A stretch of DNA of 64,000 bases, from contig NZ_JAUQWH010000016.1 in NCBI RefSeq assembly GCF_030757795.1, positions 1 through 64,000 on the forward strand. The letters are read 5' to 3'. Under the pieces are notes generated by a model. The model was given only the letters and a program-made list of their open reading frames with translations. It was not told the origin of the DNA and searched no databases. The position numbers were made by a program, and so were the translations under genes. Origin of the DNA: Actinoplanes oryzae (GTDB lineage Bacteria; Actinomycetota; Actinomycetes; Mycobacteriales; Micromonosporaceae). Each line of letters opens with the position of its first letter. The first letter of the stretch is position 1. This document shows positions 42,379 through 50,522 of this stretch, piece after piece.

Positions 42379-43421
42379 TGGGAATCTCGACGGTCTCCCC
42401 GAACTCGCCGCTGCGGGGGGTGACGGTCCTGCTGCCCGGGCCGGCACCGGTCGGCATCCTCGCGACCGGCTCATGCCTGCCCGACCACGAGGTCGGCAAC
42501 GATCAGATCGCCGCGCCGGCCGGCGTCGACCCGGCCTGGATCGTCGACCGTACCGGCATCCGCGCCCGCCGCCACGCCGCGCCGGACCAGGCGACCTCCG
42601 ACCTGGCCGTCGCCGCCGCCCGCCGCGCCCTTTCCGCGGCCGGCGTGCGCCCCGACGGCCTCGAGCTCATCATCGTGGCCACCTCCACCCCGGACCATCC
42701 GCAACCCGCCACGGCGGCCCTCGTGCAGGCCGCGCTGGGCGCCACCCGGGCCGCCGCCTTCGACCTCAACGCGGTCTGCAGCGGCTTCGTCTTCGCCCTC
42801 ACCACGGCCCAGCGCTTCCTGGCCCAGCGCCCCGGCGGCCACGCCCTGGTCATCGGCGCCGACATCTACTCCCGCATCCTCGACCGCGCCGACCGCCGCA
42901 CCAGCGCCCTGTTCGGCGACGGCGCCGGAGCCGTGGTGCTGGGCGACGTCCCGGCCGGCCGCGGCCTGCTGGCCGACCAGCTGGCCAGCTACGGGGAGTA
43001 CGCCTCGCTCATCCGGGTGCCCGGCGGCGGCAGCCGGGCACCGCTCGACGCCGGGGCACTGGCCGCGGGCGAGCAGCATTTCACCATGCAGGGCCGAGCG
43101 GTCCGCGACTTCGTGGAGACCCATCTGCCTCCGGCGGTCGCGGGCTTCCTGCGCGACGCGGGCCTCTCCCCGGCCGACGTCGACCACGTGGTGCCCCACC
43201 AGGCCAACGGCCGCATGCTGGACGACCTGGTGGCGCTGCTGGGCCTGCCCCGCGCGGTCGTGCACCGCACCGTCGAGCACTACGGCAACACCGGCGCCGC
43301 CTCGATCCCCATAACCCTGGACTGCGCCAACCGGGCCGGCCGGTTGCGTGCGGGCGAGGTGGTGCTGCTCGTGGGCTTCGGCGGCGGCATGTCGACCGGC
43401 ATCAGCGTGCTGCACTGGTGA
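42378..43421 (+). CDS. Acetoacetyl-CoA synthase, KASIII-like (NphT7 type)
   Basis: A 347-residue ketoacyl synthase III homologue with the Cys-His-Asn triad: NAVCSGFVFAL (~135), VPHQANGRMLDD (~270), HYGNTGAASIPIT (~302). Many segments match NphT7 as I remember it (GAPAGVD, QATSDLA, ATSTPD, FGDGAGA, IRVPGGGSR). NphT7 condenses malonyl-CoA with acetyl-CoA irreversibly, driving the mevalonate pathway more strongly than a thiolase. The start shares one base with the HMG-CoA synthase stop. The N terminus is ~20 residues longer than NphT7. Last gene of the cluster. Confidence 0.93.
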   Translation: MGISTVSPNSPLRGVTVLLPGPAPVGILATGSCLPDHEVGNDQIAAPAGVDPAWIVDRTGIRARRHAAPDQATSDLAVAAARRALSAAGVRPDGLELIIVATSTPDHPQPATAALVQAALGATRAAAFDLNAVCSGFVFALTTAQRFLAQRPGGHALVIGADIYSRILDRADRRTSALFGDGAGAVVLGDVPAGRGLLADQLASYGEYASLIRVPGGGSRAPLDAGALAAGEQHFTMQGRAVRDFVETHLPPAVAGFLRDAGLSPADVDHVVPHQANGRMLDDLVALLGLPRAVVHRTVEHYGNTGAASIPITLDCANRAGRLRAGEVVLLVGFGGGMSTGISVLHW

Positions 43422-43463
43422 CCGTCGCGCCTGGTGGGAGGACGCGATCCGGTTACTGGTCCC

Positions 43464-43482
43464 CGCCGGGCTGCGGCCGGCG
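43464..43482. terminator. Weak hairpin between convergent genes
   Basis: CGCCGG, 7-nt loop, CCGGCG in the 79-bp gap between the mevalonate operon and the convergent antiporter gene. A bidirectional terminator is expected here, but this stem is short. Confidence 0.3.
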
Positions 43483-43500
43483 CTGTGCCGATCGACCGGG

Positions 43501-44766
43501 TCAGCGGCGCGCGACCGGTGCCTCGTCCGCCGGCTCGGGCCGTTCCGCGCGCATGGGGTGGATGAGCTGCAGCAGCGGGCCGGCCATCGCGGTGGTGACC
43601 AGGGCCATGACGACCATGGACGAGTACAGCTGACCGTCGAGCACGCCGAGCTCGAGACCCACGCTGAGGATGATCAGCTCGGTGAGCCCGCGGGTGTTCA
43701 TCAGCGCCGCCAGCGCCCCGGCGGGACGCGCCGCGATGCCGCACAGGCGCGCCGCGAAGAAGGCGCCGGCGAACTTGCCGCCGATCGCCACGGCGAGGAT
43801 GAGAACGAGATCCAGGACGTCGCCGCCGTCCATGCGGGAGAGATCGACCTTGAGGCCGGCGACGACGAAGAAGATCGGCAACAGCAACAGTGCGTTGAGC
43901 TGTCCGATGTGCCCTGTCACCTGCGCGGTGACATGGGACGACGGCGAGGTGTCCGCCGGCCGCCGCGGCATGATCACGCCGAAGAGGAAGGCGCCGAAGA
44001 TGAAGTGCAGGCCGATCCATTCGGTGAAGAAGGCCGAGACGAGCAGGCCCACGACGGTGACGAGCAGGGCCCCGGGCCGTGAGCTGCCGGGATCGCGGGG
44101 AGCGCCGAGGAGGCGGCGCAGCACCGGGCGTACCACCGCGACCATGAGCAACACGTACGGAATGAACAGCAGCAAAAGCAGCTGAGATCCGGTGGCGGCG
44201 CCGCAGATCGCCACGACGACGGCGAGCAGGGTCCAGGCCAGGACGTCGTCGATGGCGGCGCAAGCGAGGGCGACATTGCCCAGCCAGGTACGACTCATGC
44301 CGCGGTCGGTCAGGATGCGGGCGAGAACGGGGAAGGCGGTGACCGACATCGCGGCGCCCACGAACAGGATGAAGCCCGCCTTGTCGGGGGTGGGGTGGTC
44401 GGCGTACAGGTACATTGCGAGCGCCGCGCCCAGTCCGAAGGGCAAGGCGATCGATGCGGCGGCAACCGTGCCCGCCACGGTCCGGCGGCCGCGCAGCAGC
44501 CCGGCGTCGAGCTCGGCGCCGACGATGAACATGAACAGTGCGACCCCGAGGTTGGCCAGGGCGGCGAGATAGGGGCGGATGTCGGTGGGCACCAGCGTCG
44601 CCGAGATGACCCCGTGGAAGAGCGTGGGACCGAGCAGCAGTCCGACCAGGATCTCGCCGATGACGGGGGGCTGCCGCAGCCGCCGGGCCAGCGCGCCGGC
44701 ACCGTAGGCGGACAAGGAGATCAACGCCAGCGCGAGAAACAGCATGGACACCTGGTGAGTGCTCAT
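43501..44766 (-). CDS. Monovalent cation/proton antiporter (CPA2/Kef type)
   Basis: A 421-residue membrane protein with 12-13 helices and the Na+/H+ exchanger domain. GEILVGLLLGPTL near the start, FMFIVGAELD in helix 5, and ACAAIDDVLAWTLLA with the paired aspartates of the CPA2 ion-binding site are all present. There is no C-terminal TrkA-N regulatory domain. ATG 44766 is chosen because the membrane domain begins at once (STHQVSMLFLALALIS). CPA2 genes often sit by antibiotic clusters and some act in export or resistance, but a role here is speculative. Confidence 0.9.
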   Translation of the reverse strand: MSTHQVSMLFLALALISLSAYGAGALARRLRQPPVIGEILVGLLLGPTLFHGVISATLVPTDIRPYLAALANLGVALFMFIVGAELDAGLLRGRRTVAGTVAAASIALPFGLGAALAMYLYADHPTPDKAGFILFVGAAMSVTAFPVLARILTDRGMSRTWLGNVALACAAIDDVLAWTLLAVVVAICGAATGSQLLLLLFIPYVLLMVAVVRPVLRRLLGAPRDPGSSRPGALLVTVVGLLVSAFFTEWIGLHFIFGAFLFGVIMPRRPADTSPSSHVTAQVTGHIGQLNALLLLPIFFVVAGLKVDLSRMDGGDVLDLVLILAVAIGGKFAGAFFAARLCGIAARPAGALAALMNTRGLTELIILSVGLELGVLDGQLYSSMVVMALVTTAMAGPLLQLIHPMRAERPEPADEAPVARR

Positions 44767-45183
44767 GGTGACAGTTCCCCGATCGTGAGAAGCTGGATGC
44801 CGCCGCCCGAGGCTTGCGGGAATTGCCGCGATACAACGGCATGCGTGGCTCGGGCGAATGTACGGTCCGTGACGGCGTGAAGAGGGCCGGGCGCGCCCAC
44901 GCGAAGGCCCGCGGTAGCGGCGTACACCGGCGATCATTTCATGACGCTCGATGCCCGACAAGGGCTCGTCCCGGCCGCGACAGGGGGCCCCTAGCTGTAC
45001 TGTCGACGAGACTTTCCGGACGCGCGACGGCCCCTTGTCCCCCCTCGTCGCCCGGAGTGGCCTCACGTTCCGGCGGTCACCGCGTTTGCCGCCCTGTGCT
45101 TTTCCGATCCTGGAATTGCTTGCCCCGGCTGTCCCCCGCCGCCCTTTCACCGATCATTGACGATCTCAAGGATGGGTGTCCTC
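44767..45183. other. 417-bp divergent intergenic region
   Basis: It separates the antiporter (leftward) from the repeat protein (rightward). I looked for the c-di-AMP (ydaO) riboswitch consensus that often precedes potassium transporters and did not find it. TTGACG at 45157-45162 could be a -35 element for the rightward gene, but no -10 fits. No gene recognised. Confidence 0.4.
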
Positions 45184-45477
45184 ATGACCGATTCCGATCT
45201 GACGGACCTGCGTGAGCGGGCCGCCCGGGGCGACAGCGATGCCATCGGTGAGCTCGTCGAGCTCGCCGGTGAGCGCGGCGACATGGACGAGCTGCGACGC
45301 CTCGCCGACGCCGGCAGCTCCGATGCGGCAGCTCAGCTCGTCGAGCTGGCGGGGGAGCTGGAGGACAAGGACGAGCTGCGGCGGCTGGCCGCGGGCGGCA
45401 ACCGCGATGCCGCCGACATGCTGCTCGAACTGTCCGAGGGCGACAACTACGATGACGACGACCAGCGGGACGGCTGA
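45184..45477 (+). CDS. Small acidic 28-residue-repeat protein
   Basis: A 97-residue, strongly acidic protein made of three consecutive 28-residue helical repeats beginning LRERAARGDSDA, LRRLADAGSSDA and LRRLAAGGNRDA, each followed by a VELAGE- or LELSEG-like second helix. It ends in a run of aspartates. The pattern resembles Sel1/TPR/HEAT-like solenoids but is shorter than any of them. ATG 45184 is used. I do not know a function; a protein-protein adaptor is the obvious guess. Confidence 0.7.
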   Translation: MTDSDLTDLRERAARGDSDAIGELVELAGERGDMDELRRLADAGSSDAAAQLVELAGELEDKDELRRLAAGGNRDAADMLLELSEGDNYDDDDQRDG

Positions 45478-45800
45478 CGACCCGTCCCCACCGGGCCGGG
45501 GCACGCTGGAGGCTCCGGGGGCGTCGGGCCGGCCTGTGACCTGAGGACCGGTGGCCGGTGTCGTCGTGCCCGATGGGGCGCGACCGGCGCCGCTCGATCG
45601 GGGGTGCGTCGTCGGGACGGGGGACTGGCGGGTTTCGTCGCGCCTCGTTCGGGCACCGGAAGTCGACATGGCTGCTGCTTGTCGCCACCTGGGCGGACGA
45701 TGTCCGTGGTGGCGGGGCGCTGCCGTCGACCAGGCCGGGAAGACCGGCGTACGCGAGACGGGCCGTTGGTCCGGCGAACTGTGGGATGCCGAGGAACGCG
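45478..45800 (+). other. 323-bp region without recognised gene
   Basis: A frame is open from 45558 into the next gene, but the sequence before 45801 has no family signature and irregular composition. I see no clear promoter. Confidence 0.4.
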
Positions 45801-46214
45801 ATGAGGATCATGAAGCTGGCCACCGGACTGGCCGTGGGCTATGTGCTGGGAGCCCGGGCCGGACGGGACAAGTACGAGCGCATCGTCGCCGTCGCCCAGC
45901 AGGCGAGCGGCCGTTCCGGCGCGGAGCAGGCCGCCGGTCCGGTGGAGGCCCCGGCTGCCGTGTCACGGGTTGAGCAGCCGGCCCCGGTGGAAGCCGGCGC
46001 CCGGCCCCGTCCGCCGCGCAAACGGCGTGCGAAGGCTGCCGCCACCACCGTGACACCGGGTGTCGCAGGCCTCGGATCGTCCCTGGGAGCTGCGGAGGCG
46101 GATGTCGCGGAGCAGAAGGCGCTCGTGGTCGACACCCGCGACGAACCGGCCCGGTCGTCGGACTCCCTCGCCGGCGACACCGCCGACGTGCTGGAGCAGC
46201 GCCGCTCGGTGTAG
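45801..46214 (+). CDS. Small conserved actinobacterial protein with N-terminal hydrophobic anchor
   Basis: A 137-residue protein beginning MKLATGLAVGYVLGARAGRD and then KYERIVAVAQQASG. This glycine-zipper-like helix with an arginine/lysine tail is seen in many small actinobacterial proteins annotated as hypothetical or YtxH-like. The rest is a Pro/Ala/Arg-rich, probably disordered segment (PPRKRRAKAAATT). ATG 45801 follows GAGGAACGCG. Likely membrane-associated; function unknown. Confidence 0.7.
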   Translation: MRIMKLATGLAVGYVLGARAGRDKYERIVAVAQQASGRSGAEQAAGPVEAPAAVSRVEQPAPVEAGARPRPPRKRRAKAAATTVTPGVAGLGSSLGAAEADVAEQKALVVDTRDEPARSSDSLAGDTADVLEQRRSV

Positions 46215-46380
46215 GCGGTTCCCGCCCGGCCGGCTTCCGTGAGCGAGGCCGGCCGGCGGTCAAGGGGTTGCTGCCTGATGGTGCAGGGCGACTCGCTGCT
46301 CCCGGGCAGAGTCGCTCGGGGAACCGGCTGAGTTGATCTCTGTGAAATAGAAGAACTTCATAGTGGGCGGGTCCGGTCCC

Positions 46381-49300
46381 ATGAGCACCCGCGAGGTCTC
46401 GTTGCCACTGTCACGCCTGCGAGGATTCGGGCTGGTCGCACTGATCGTCAGCTCGGTCGTGTCCGTCACCCCGGCCGCCCGCGCGGCCACCGCTCCGCCG
46501 CCGGCCCCCGGCGCGCCGGCGACCACGGTCACCTTGATCACCGGCGACAAGGTGAGCGTCGCCGCCGACGGCGGTGTCCAGGTGCGCAACCCCGAGGGGG
46601 AGCTGGCCGGCTACCTGTCGAACGTCAAGGACGGCGACACGTACGTCTACCCGCACGACGCCTTCGGCTCACTGGCCTCCGGTCTGCTGGACGAGGACCT
46701 GTTCAACGTCACCGAGCTGATGGCCGCCGGGTACGACGACGCGCACAGCTCCGGCATCCCGCTGATCGTCACCTACACCGGCGGGGCGCCCACCGCTCGT
46801 ACGGTGCTGACCGGCGCCACCGGCATCCGGCCGCTGGACAGCATCGGCGGCGCCGCCATGATCGCGGACCGGTCCGGCCGGTTCCTGTCCTCCGTGGCCG
46901 ACGCCCGGTCCGCCCGTACGATCAAGAAGATCTGGCTCGACGGCAAGGTCGGGGCCGACCTGGCCGAGAGCACCGCGCAGATCGGCGCCCCCGGGGTCTG
47001 GCAGCAGGGCAACACCGGTACGGGTGTCGACGTCGCCGTTCTCGACACCGGGATCGACACCTCCCACCCGGACCTGACCAGCTCGGTGGCGGCGACCGCG
47101 TCCTTCGTGCCCGGCGAGTCGGTGGAGGACGGCCTGGGGCACGGCACGCACGTGGCGTCCACGATCGCCGGCAGCGGTGCCGCCTCGGGCGGCCGGGAGC
47201 GCGGCGTCGCGCCGGGCGCCCGCCTGCACGTCGGCAAGGTGCTCGACAACGACGGCAGCGGCCAGGAATCGTGGATCATCAGCGGCATGGAGTGGGCGGC
47301 CCGCGACCAGCACGCCCGCGTCGTCAACATGAGCCTCGGCGGCGACAAGACCGACGGCACGGACCCGATGAGTACGGCGGTGAACCAGCTCAGCGAGGAG
47401 ACCGGTGCGCTGTTCGTCATCGCGGCCGGCAACGCGGGACCGGGCAGGTCCACCGTGGGTACGCCGGGCGTGGCCGACGCGGCGCTGACCGTCGGCGCCG
47501 TGGACAGCCGGGACGTGCTCGCCTCCTTCTCGAGTCAGGGGCCGCGGCCCGGCGATCGGGCGGTCAAGCCCGACCTGACCGCGCCCGGGGTGGACATCCT
47601 GGCCGCCCGTTCCCGGCTCAGCGCGCTCGGCGAGGGGGACTATCTGTCGCTGAGCGGCACGTCGATGGCCACGCCGCACGTCGCCGGCGCCGCGGCACTG
47701 GTCGCCGCCGCGCACCCCGAACTGCGGGGACAGCAGCTCAAGGACGCGCTGGTCAGCACGACCACGGCCACGCCCGGCACGGATCCCTTCCAGGGCGGGA
47801 CCGGCCGGCTCGACGTGGCGGCCACGACGGGCGCCACGGTCTTCGCGACGGGCTCGGTCAACTTCGGGTACCCGTCCTACCCGGACGGGCAGACGGGACC
47901 GGTCAGCCGCGACATCACGTACACCAACATCGGTGCGACTCCGGTCACGCTCGATCTGGGCTCCTCGCTGGACCTGCTCACCCTGTCGGCGAAGCGCGTC
48001 ACCGTCCCGGCCCATGGCACCGCCACGGTGACCGCGGCGACGTCGTGGGACAAGGTGCCGGGCGACCAGGCCTTCTCCGGCTACGTGACCGCTTCCGGCG
48101 GGTTGCGTACGTCGGTCGGTGGCGGGCGGGAAGGCGTACGCCGTCAGCTCACGCTGCGGGCCCGCGACCGCAACGGCAAGCCCCTCACCGGCGTGGTCGT
48201 CGTGCTGAGCCGGGACAAGACGGTCATCCAGGTGTTCGACGAGACGGGGGCGCTCGATCTGCGGCTGCCCGAGGGCACGTACACCGCCTATCTGACCGCC
48301 GACGTCGAGGGCACCCACGGGCCGTACTCGCAGGGCCTGGCCATCCTCCCGATGACCGGCATCCAGCTGAGCGGCGACCGCACGGTGGTGTTCGACATGG
48401 CCAGGGCCCGCCGGTTGACCGCGACCACTCCGCTGCCGTCCACGGTGACCGCCTCTCGCGTCACGCTCATCCGGGACATCACCGGGAACCCCTGGCTGGA
48501 CGCGTGGTACCCGGAAGCGCGGTACGACAGCGTCTGGGTGCTGCCGACGGGCAAGGTCCCGGACGGCACGCTGACCCTGTCGGCCCGCTGGCGCCTCGCC
48601 CAGCCCACCTTGACCGTCGCGGGCTATGACGACCTGCGTGTGCGGCAGGGCGCGACGCCGCTGCCGGCCACCGTGCGCAGCCTCGAGGCAGTACTGGGCG
48701 GCGCCGTGCGTGGCAAGGCCCTGGTCGTCCGGGCCGGCGGCTCGGCCACCGTGCAGGACCAGGCCGCCGCGGCGGCTGCGGCGGGCGCTCGGCTGCTCCT
48801 CGTCGTCAACGACGGCGCCGGCCGCCTCGAGCCCTGGCCCGGGTCGTTCGGGACGCCGCCGGTCACCGTCGCCACCCTTACCCGCGACGAGGGCGAGAAA
48901 CTGATCGCCCGTCTGCAGCGCGGGCGCAGCGTCCGGCTGGACGTCACCTCGCACCCCGACGCCGAGTACGCCTACGACCTGGTCACCGACTACGAAGGCA
49001 GGGTGCCGGAGAACCTGACGTACCGGGCCATGCCCGGCACTCTGGCCCGGATCGACATGTCGTTCGACAACTGGCGGCCGGGACGCGCACTCGACCAGCG
49101 GTACGAGATCAACACGCTCGGGATGACCACCTATCTGGACTACGCCGAGGCTCCGGCCCGAGGCGACCGGACGGACTGGGTGACCGCCGGGACGAAGTGG
49201 ATCGCGACCGTGACGATTCCGGGGGAGCAGACCCAGCACACCGCGCCGACCGCGTACCGGGCCGGATCGGTCCAGGCGCAGCGGTGGTTCGGCCCGGTGC

Positions 49301-49971
49301 AGCGGCCCCGCCTCGTGGACGACCCGGACAGCCTCGACATCGTCCGCCAGGACGACGGCTGGCTCTTCGCCGACATCCCGGGCTGGGGCGACTCGGGCAC
49401 CGCCCACGAGGGGGACACCCGCGAGAATCCGAACGCCGACAACCGGCTGACCCTCTACCAGGGTGACGAGGTCGTGGGATCGACCGGCCGGGACAACCCG
49501 CTGCTGGCCGTCGGCCCGCTGCCGGCCCAGGTGCTGCCCTACCGGCTGGTGGCGGAGAATGACCGGGACGCGTGGTCCGGGCCCTATTCGACCAGCACCC
49601 GCACCGAATGGTCGTTCACCTCCGGTGCCGTGCAGCCGGGCACGGCCGCCTCTCCGCCGCTGATCCAGCTGGACTACGACGTGGACACCGACCGGGACGG
49701 CCGGGCGCCACGAACCTTCGGCCTGACGGTCGCCGCGTCCACGCCGGCCTCGGCGACCGGCCCCGGGGTCGTGCGGACAATCACGCTCGACGTCTCGTAC
49801 GACGACGGGGCCACCTGGCACCGGGCTGCCGTCCGCCCGCGGGCGACCGGCTGGAGCGCCCGGATCGCCGCCCCGCGCACTGCCCGCTTCGTCACGCTGC
49901 GCACCAGCGCTCGCGACACCCGGGGCAACGCGGTCGAGCAGCGCATCACGCGGGCTTTCGGCCTCCGCTAG
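46381..49971 (+). CDS. Secreted subtilisin-family (S8) serine protease, 1,196 residues
   Basis: It starts with a Sec-type signal peptide (hydrophobic FGLVALIVSSVVSV, cut near AARAA). A prodomain precedes the S8 catalytic domain with Asp in VAVLDTGIDTSHPDL (~222), His in GHGTHVASTIAG (~257), the oxyanion Asn in VIAAGNAGPG and Ser428 in LSGTSMATPHVAG. After it come a beta-rich region with a carboxypeptidase-regulatory-like segment (RDRNGKPLTGVVVVLS), a PA-like domain (~780-850, KALVVRAGGSATVQDQAA) and further beta modules. ATG 46381 is preferred to GTG 46363. It is monocistronic and ends in tandem hairpins. Confidence 0.93.
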   Translation: MSTREVSLPLSRLRGFGLVALIVSSVVSVTPAARAATAPPPAPGAPATTVTLITGDKVSVAADGGVQVRNPEGELAGYLSNVKDGDTYVYPHDAFGSLASGLLDEDLFNVTELMAAGYDDAHSSGIPLIVTYTGGAPTARTVLTGATGIRPLDSIGGAAMIADRSGRFLSSVADARSARTIKKIWLDGKVGADLAESTAQIGAPGVWQQGNTGTGVDVAVLDTGIDTSHPDLTSSVAATASFVPGESVEDGLGHGTHVASTIAGSGAASGGRERGVAPGARLHVGKVLDNDGSGQESWIISGMEWAARDQHARVVNMSLGGDKTDGTDPMSTAVNQLSEETGALFVIAAGNAGPGRSTVGTPGVADAALTVGAVDSRDVLASFSSQGPRPGDRAVKPDLTAPGVDILAARSRLSALGEGDYLSLSGTSMATPHVAGAAALVAAAHPELRGQQLKDALVSTTTATPGTDPFQGGTGRLDVAATTGATVFATGSVNFGYPSYPDGQTGPVSRDITYTNIGATPVTLDLGSSLDLLTLSAKRVTVPAHGTATVTAATSWDKVPGDQAFSGYVTASGGLRTSVGGGREGVRRQLTLRARDRNGKPLTGVVVVLSRDKTVIQVFDETGALDLRLPEGTYTAYLTADVEGTHGPYSQGLAILPMTGIQLSGDRTVVFDMARARRLTATTPLPSTVTASRVTLIRDITGNPWLDAWYPEARYDSVWVLPTGKVPDGTLTLSARWRLAQPTLTVAGYDDLRVRQGATPLPATVRSLEAVLGGAVRGKALVVRAGGSATVQDQAAAAAAAGARLLLVVNDGAGRLEPWPGSFGTPPVTVATLTRDEGEKLIARLQRGRSVRLDVTSHPDAEYAYDLVTDYEGRVPENLTYRAMPGTLARIDMSFDNWRPGRALDQRYEINTLGMTTYLDYAEAPARGDRTDWVTAGTKWIATVTIPGEQTQHTAPTAYRAGSVQAQRWFGPVQRPRLVDDPDSLDIVRQDDGWLFADIPGWGDSGTAHEGDTRENPNADNRLTLYQGDEVVGSTGRDNPLLAVGPLPAQVLPYRLVAENDRDAWSGPYSTSTRTEWSFTSGAVQPGTAASPPLIQLDYDVDTDRDGRAPRTFGLTVAASTPASATGPGVVRTITLDVSYDDGATWHRAAVRPRATGWSARIAAPRTARFVTLRTSARDTRGNAVEQRITRAFGLR

Positions 49972-50007
49972 GGTCAGTTTCGGCCGCAGCCCGGCGAAAC
50001 AGACCCT
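49970..50007 (+). terminator. Hairpin overlapping the protease stop codon
   Basis: AGGGTCAGTTTCG and CGAAACAGACCCT, 13-bp arms with one mismatch and a 12-nt loop; the left arm begins within the TAG stop. Probable transcription terminator. Confidence 0.7.
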
Positions 50008-50018
50008 GGGAGCAAGCA

Positions 50019-50051
50019 GCGGCGCGGACGTGCTCAGCACGCCCGCGCCGC
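50019..50051 (+). terminator. Second tandem hairpin after the protease gene
   Basis: GCGGCGCGG, AC, GTGCT, one-base loop, AGCAC, GC, CCGCGCCGC: an outer 9-bp and an inner 5-bp helix separated by a 2x2 internal loop. Together with 49970-50007 it makes a strong double terminator. Confidence 0.6.
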
Positions 50052-50522
50052 CGTGCCGCGCTCAGGAATCACCGGCTGCCCGAGCGTGACCGGCCCACGA
50101 CCGATCATTGTCGGCAGACGGGAAGATCAAGCGCATCTCGCTGCGCCGGCTGGATCCACACCTCCGACAGAGGCCCTGCCCAGCGCTCGCCGACGAGCCA
50201 CGTGACGTCGCGTGGCCGCCCTCAGGGCCGGCCGCACACCGGCGCCGAGATCGTCGGCGTGGACGGATACGCGGTCGCTCCGCTGCGGGGTGGTGGGGCT
50301 TGCGCGTGCAAGGTGGCACCGGCCGGCGAAGACGACGACGGCCCGGCGACGAGGGTTTCCGCCGACGGCGAGGCGATGCTGTTCACCCTCGGCGTGAGCA
50401 CGGCCTACGGTGGCGCGGAGACCCTGCTCCAACCCGCCGAGCCGGGGCATCATCACGTTGAGGATCAGCAGATCCAGCGTGTCGCCACCGGCCCCCGCCG
50501 ACCACGTCGAGCACGGCGGCTG
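50052..50522. other. 471-bp convergent gap, no gene recognised
   Basis: It lies between the protease and the convergent alanine dehydrogenase gene. Open frames on both strands lack codon bias or motifs. I see nothing specific in it. Confidence 0.45.

Larger units (their letters stand above)
24425..43421 (+). other. Prenylated aminobenzoate (benzastatin-like) biosynthetic gene cluster
   Basis: Seventeen co-directional genes. 24425-35714 carries prenyl diphosphate synthase, isoprenyl-diphosphate methyltransferase, P450, UbiA prenyltransferase, arylamine acetyltransferase, PabAB, PabC, AurF-like N-oxygenase, DAHP synthase and SAM synthetase. 35900-43421 carries the mevalonate pathway. The combination of a C-methyltransferase for prenyl diphosphate, PABA supply, N-oxygenase, NAT-family acetyltransferase and P450 is, as I recall it, that of benzastatin biosynthesis. 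No transporter, resistance or pathway regulator gene lies inside the boundaries. The limits are drawn from gene content and strand. Confidence 0.8.

Noticed and set aside
24425-43421. Terpene cyclase, polyketide or peptide synthetase genes in the cluster
   Set aside because: None of the genes carries such domains; the KASIII-like gene matches NphT7 and fits the mevalonate pathway.
44767-44990. Possible c-di-AMP (ydaO) riboswitch before the antiporter gene
   Set aside because: I looked for the conserved riboswitch blocks on the minus strand and they are not there.
46669-50040. An 1,123-codon open frame on the minus strand opposite the secreted protease
   Set aside because: It is antisense to a gene with signal peptide and full catalytic triad; the translation is Arg/Gly/Val-rich without any motif, a typical shadow frame in GC-rich DNA.
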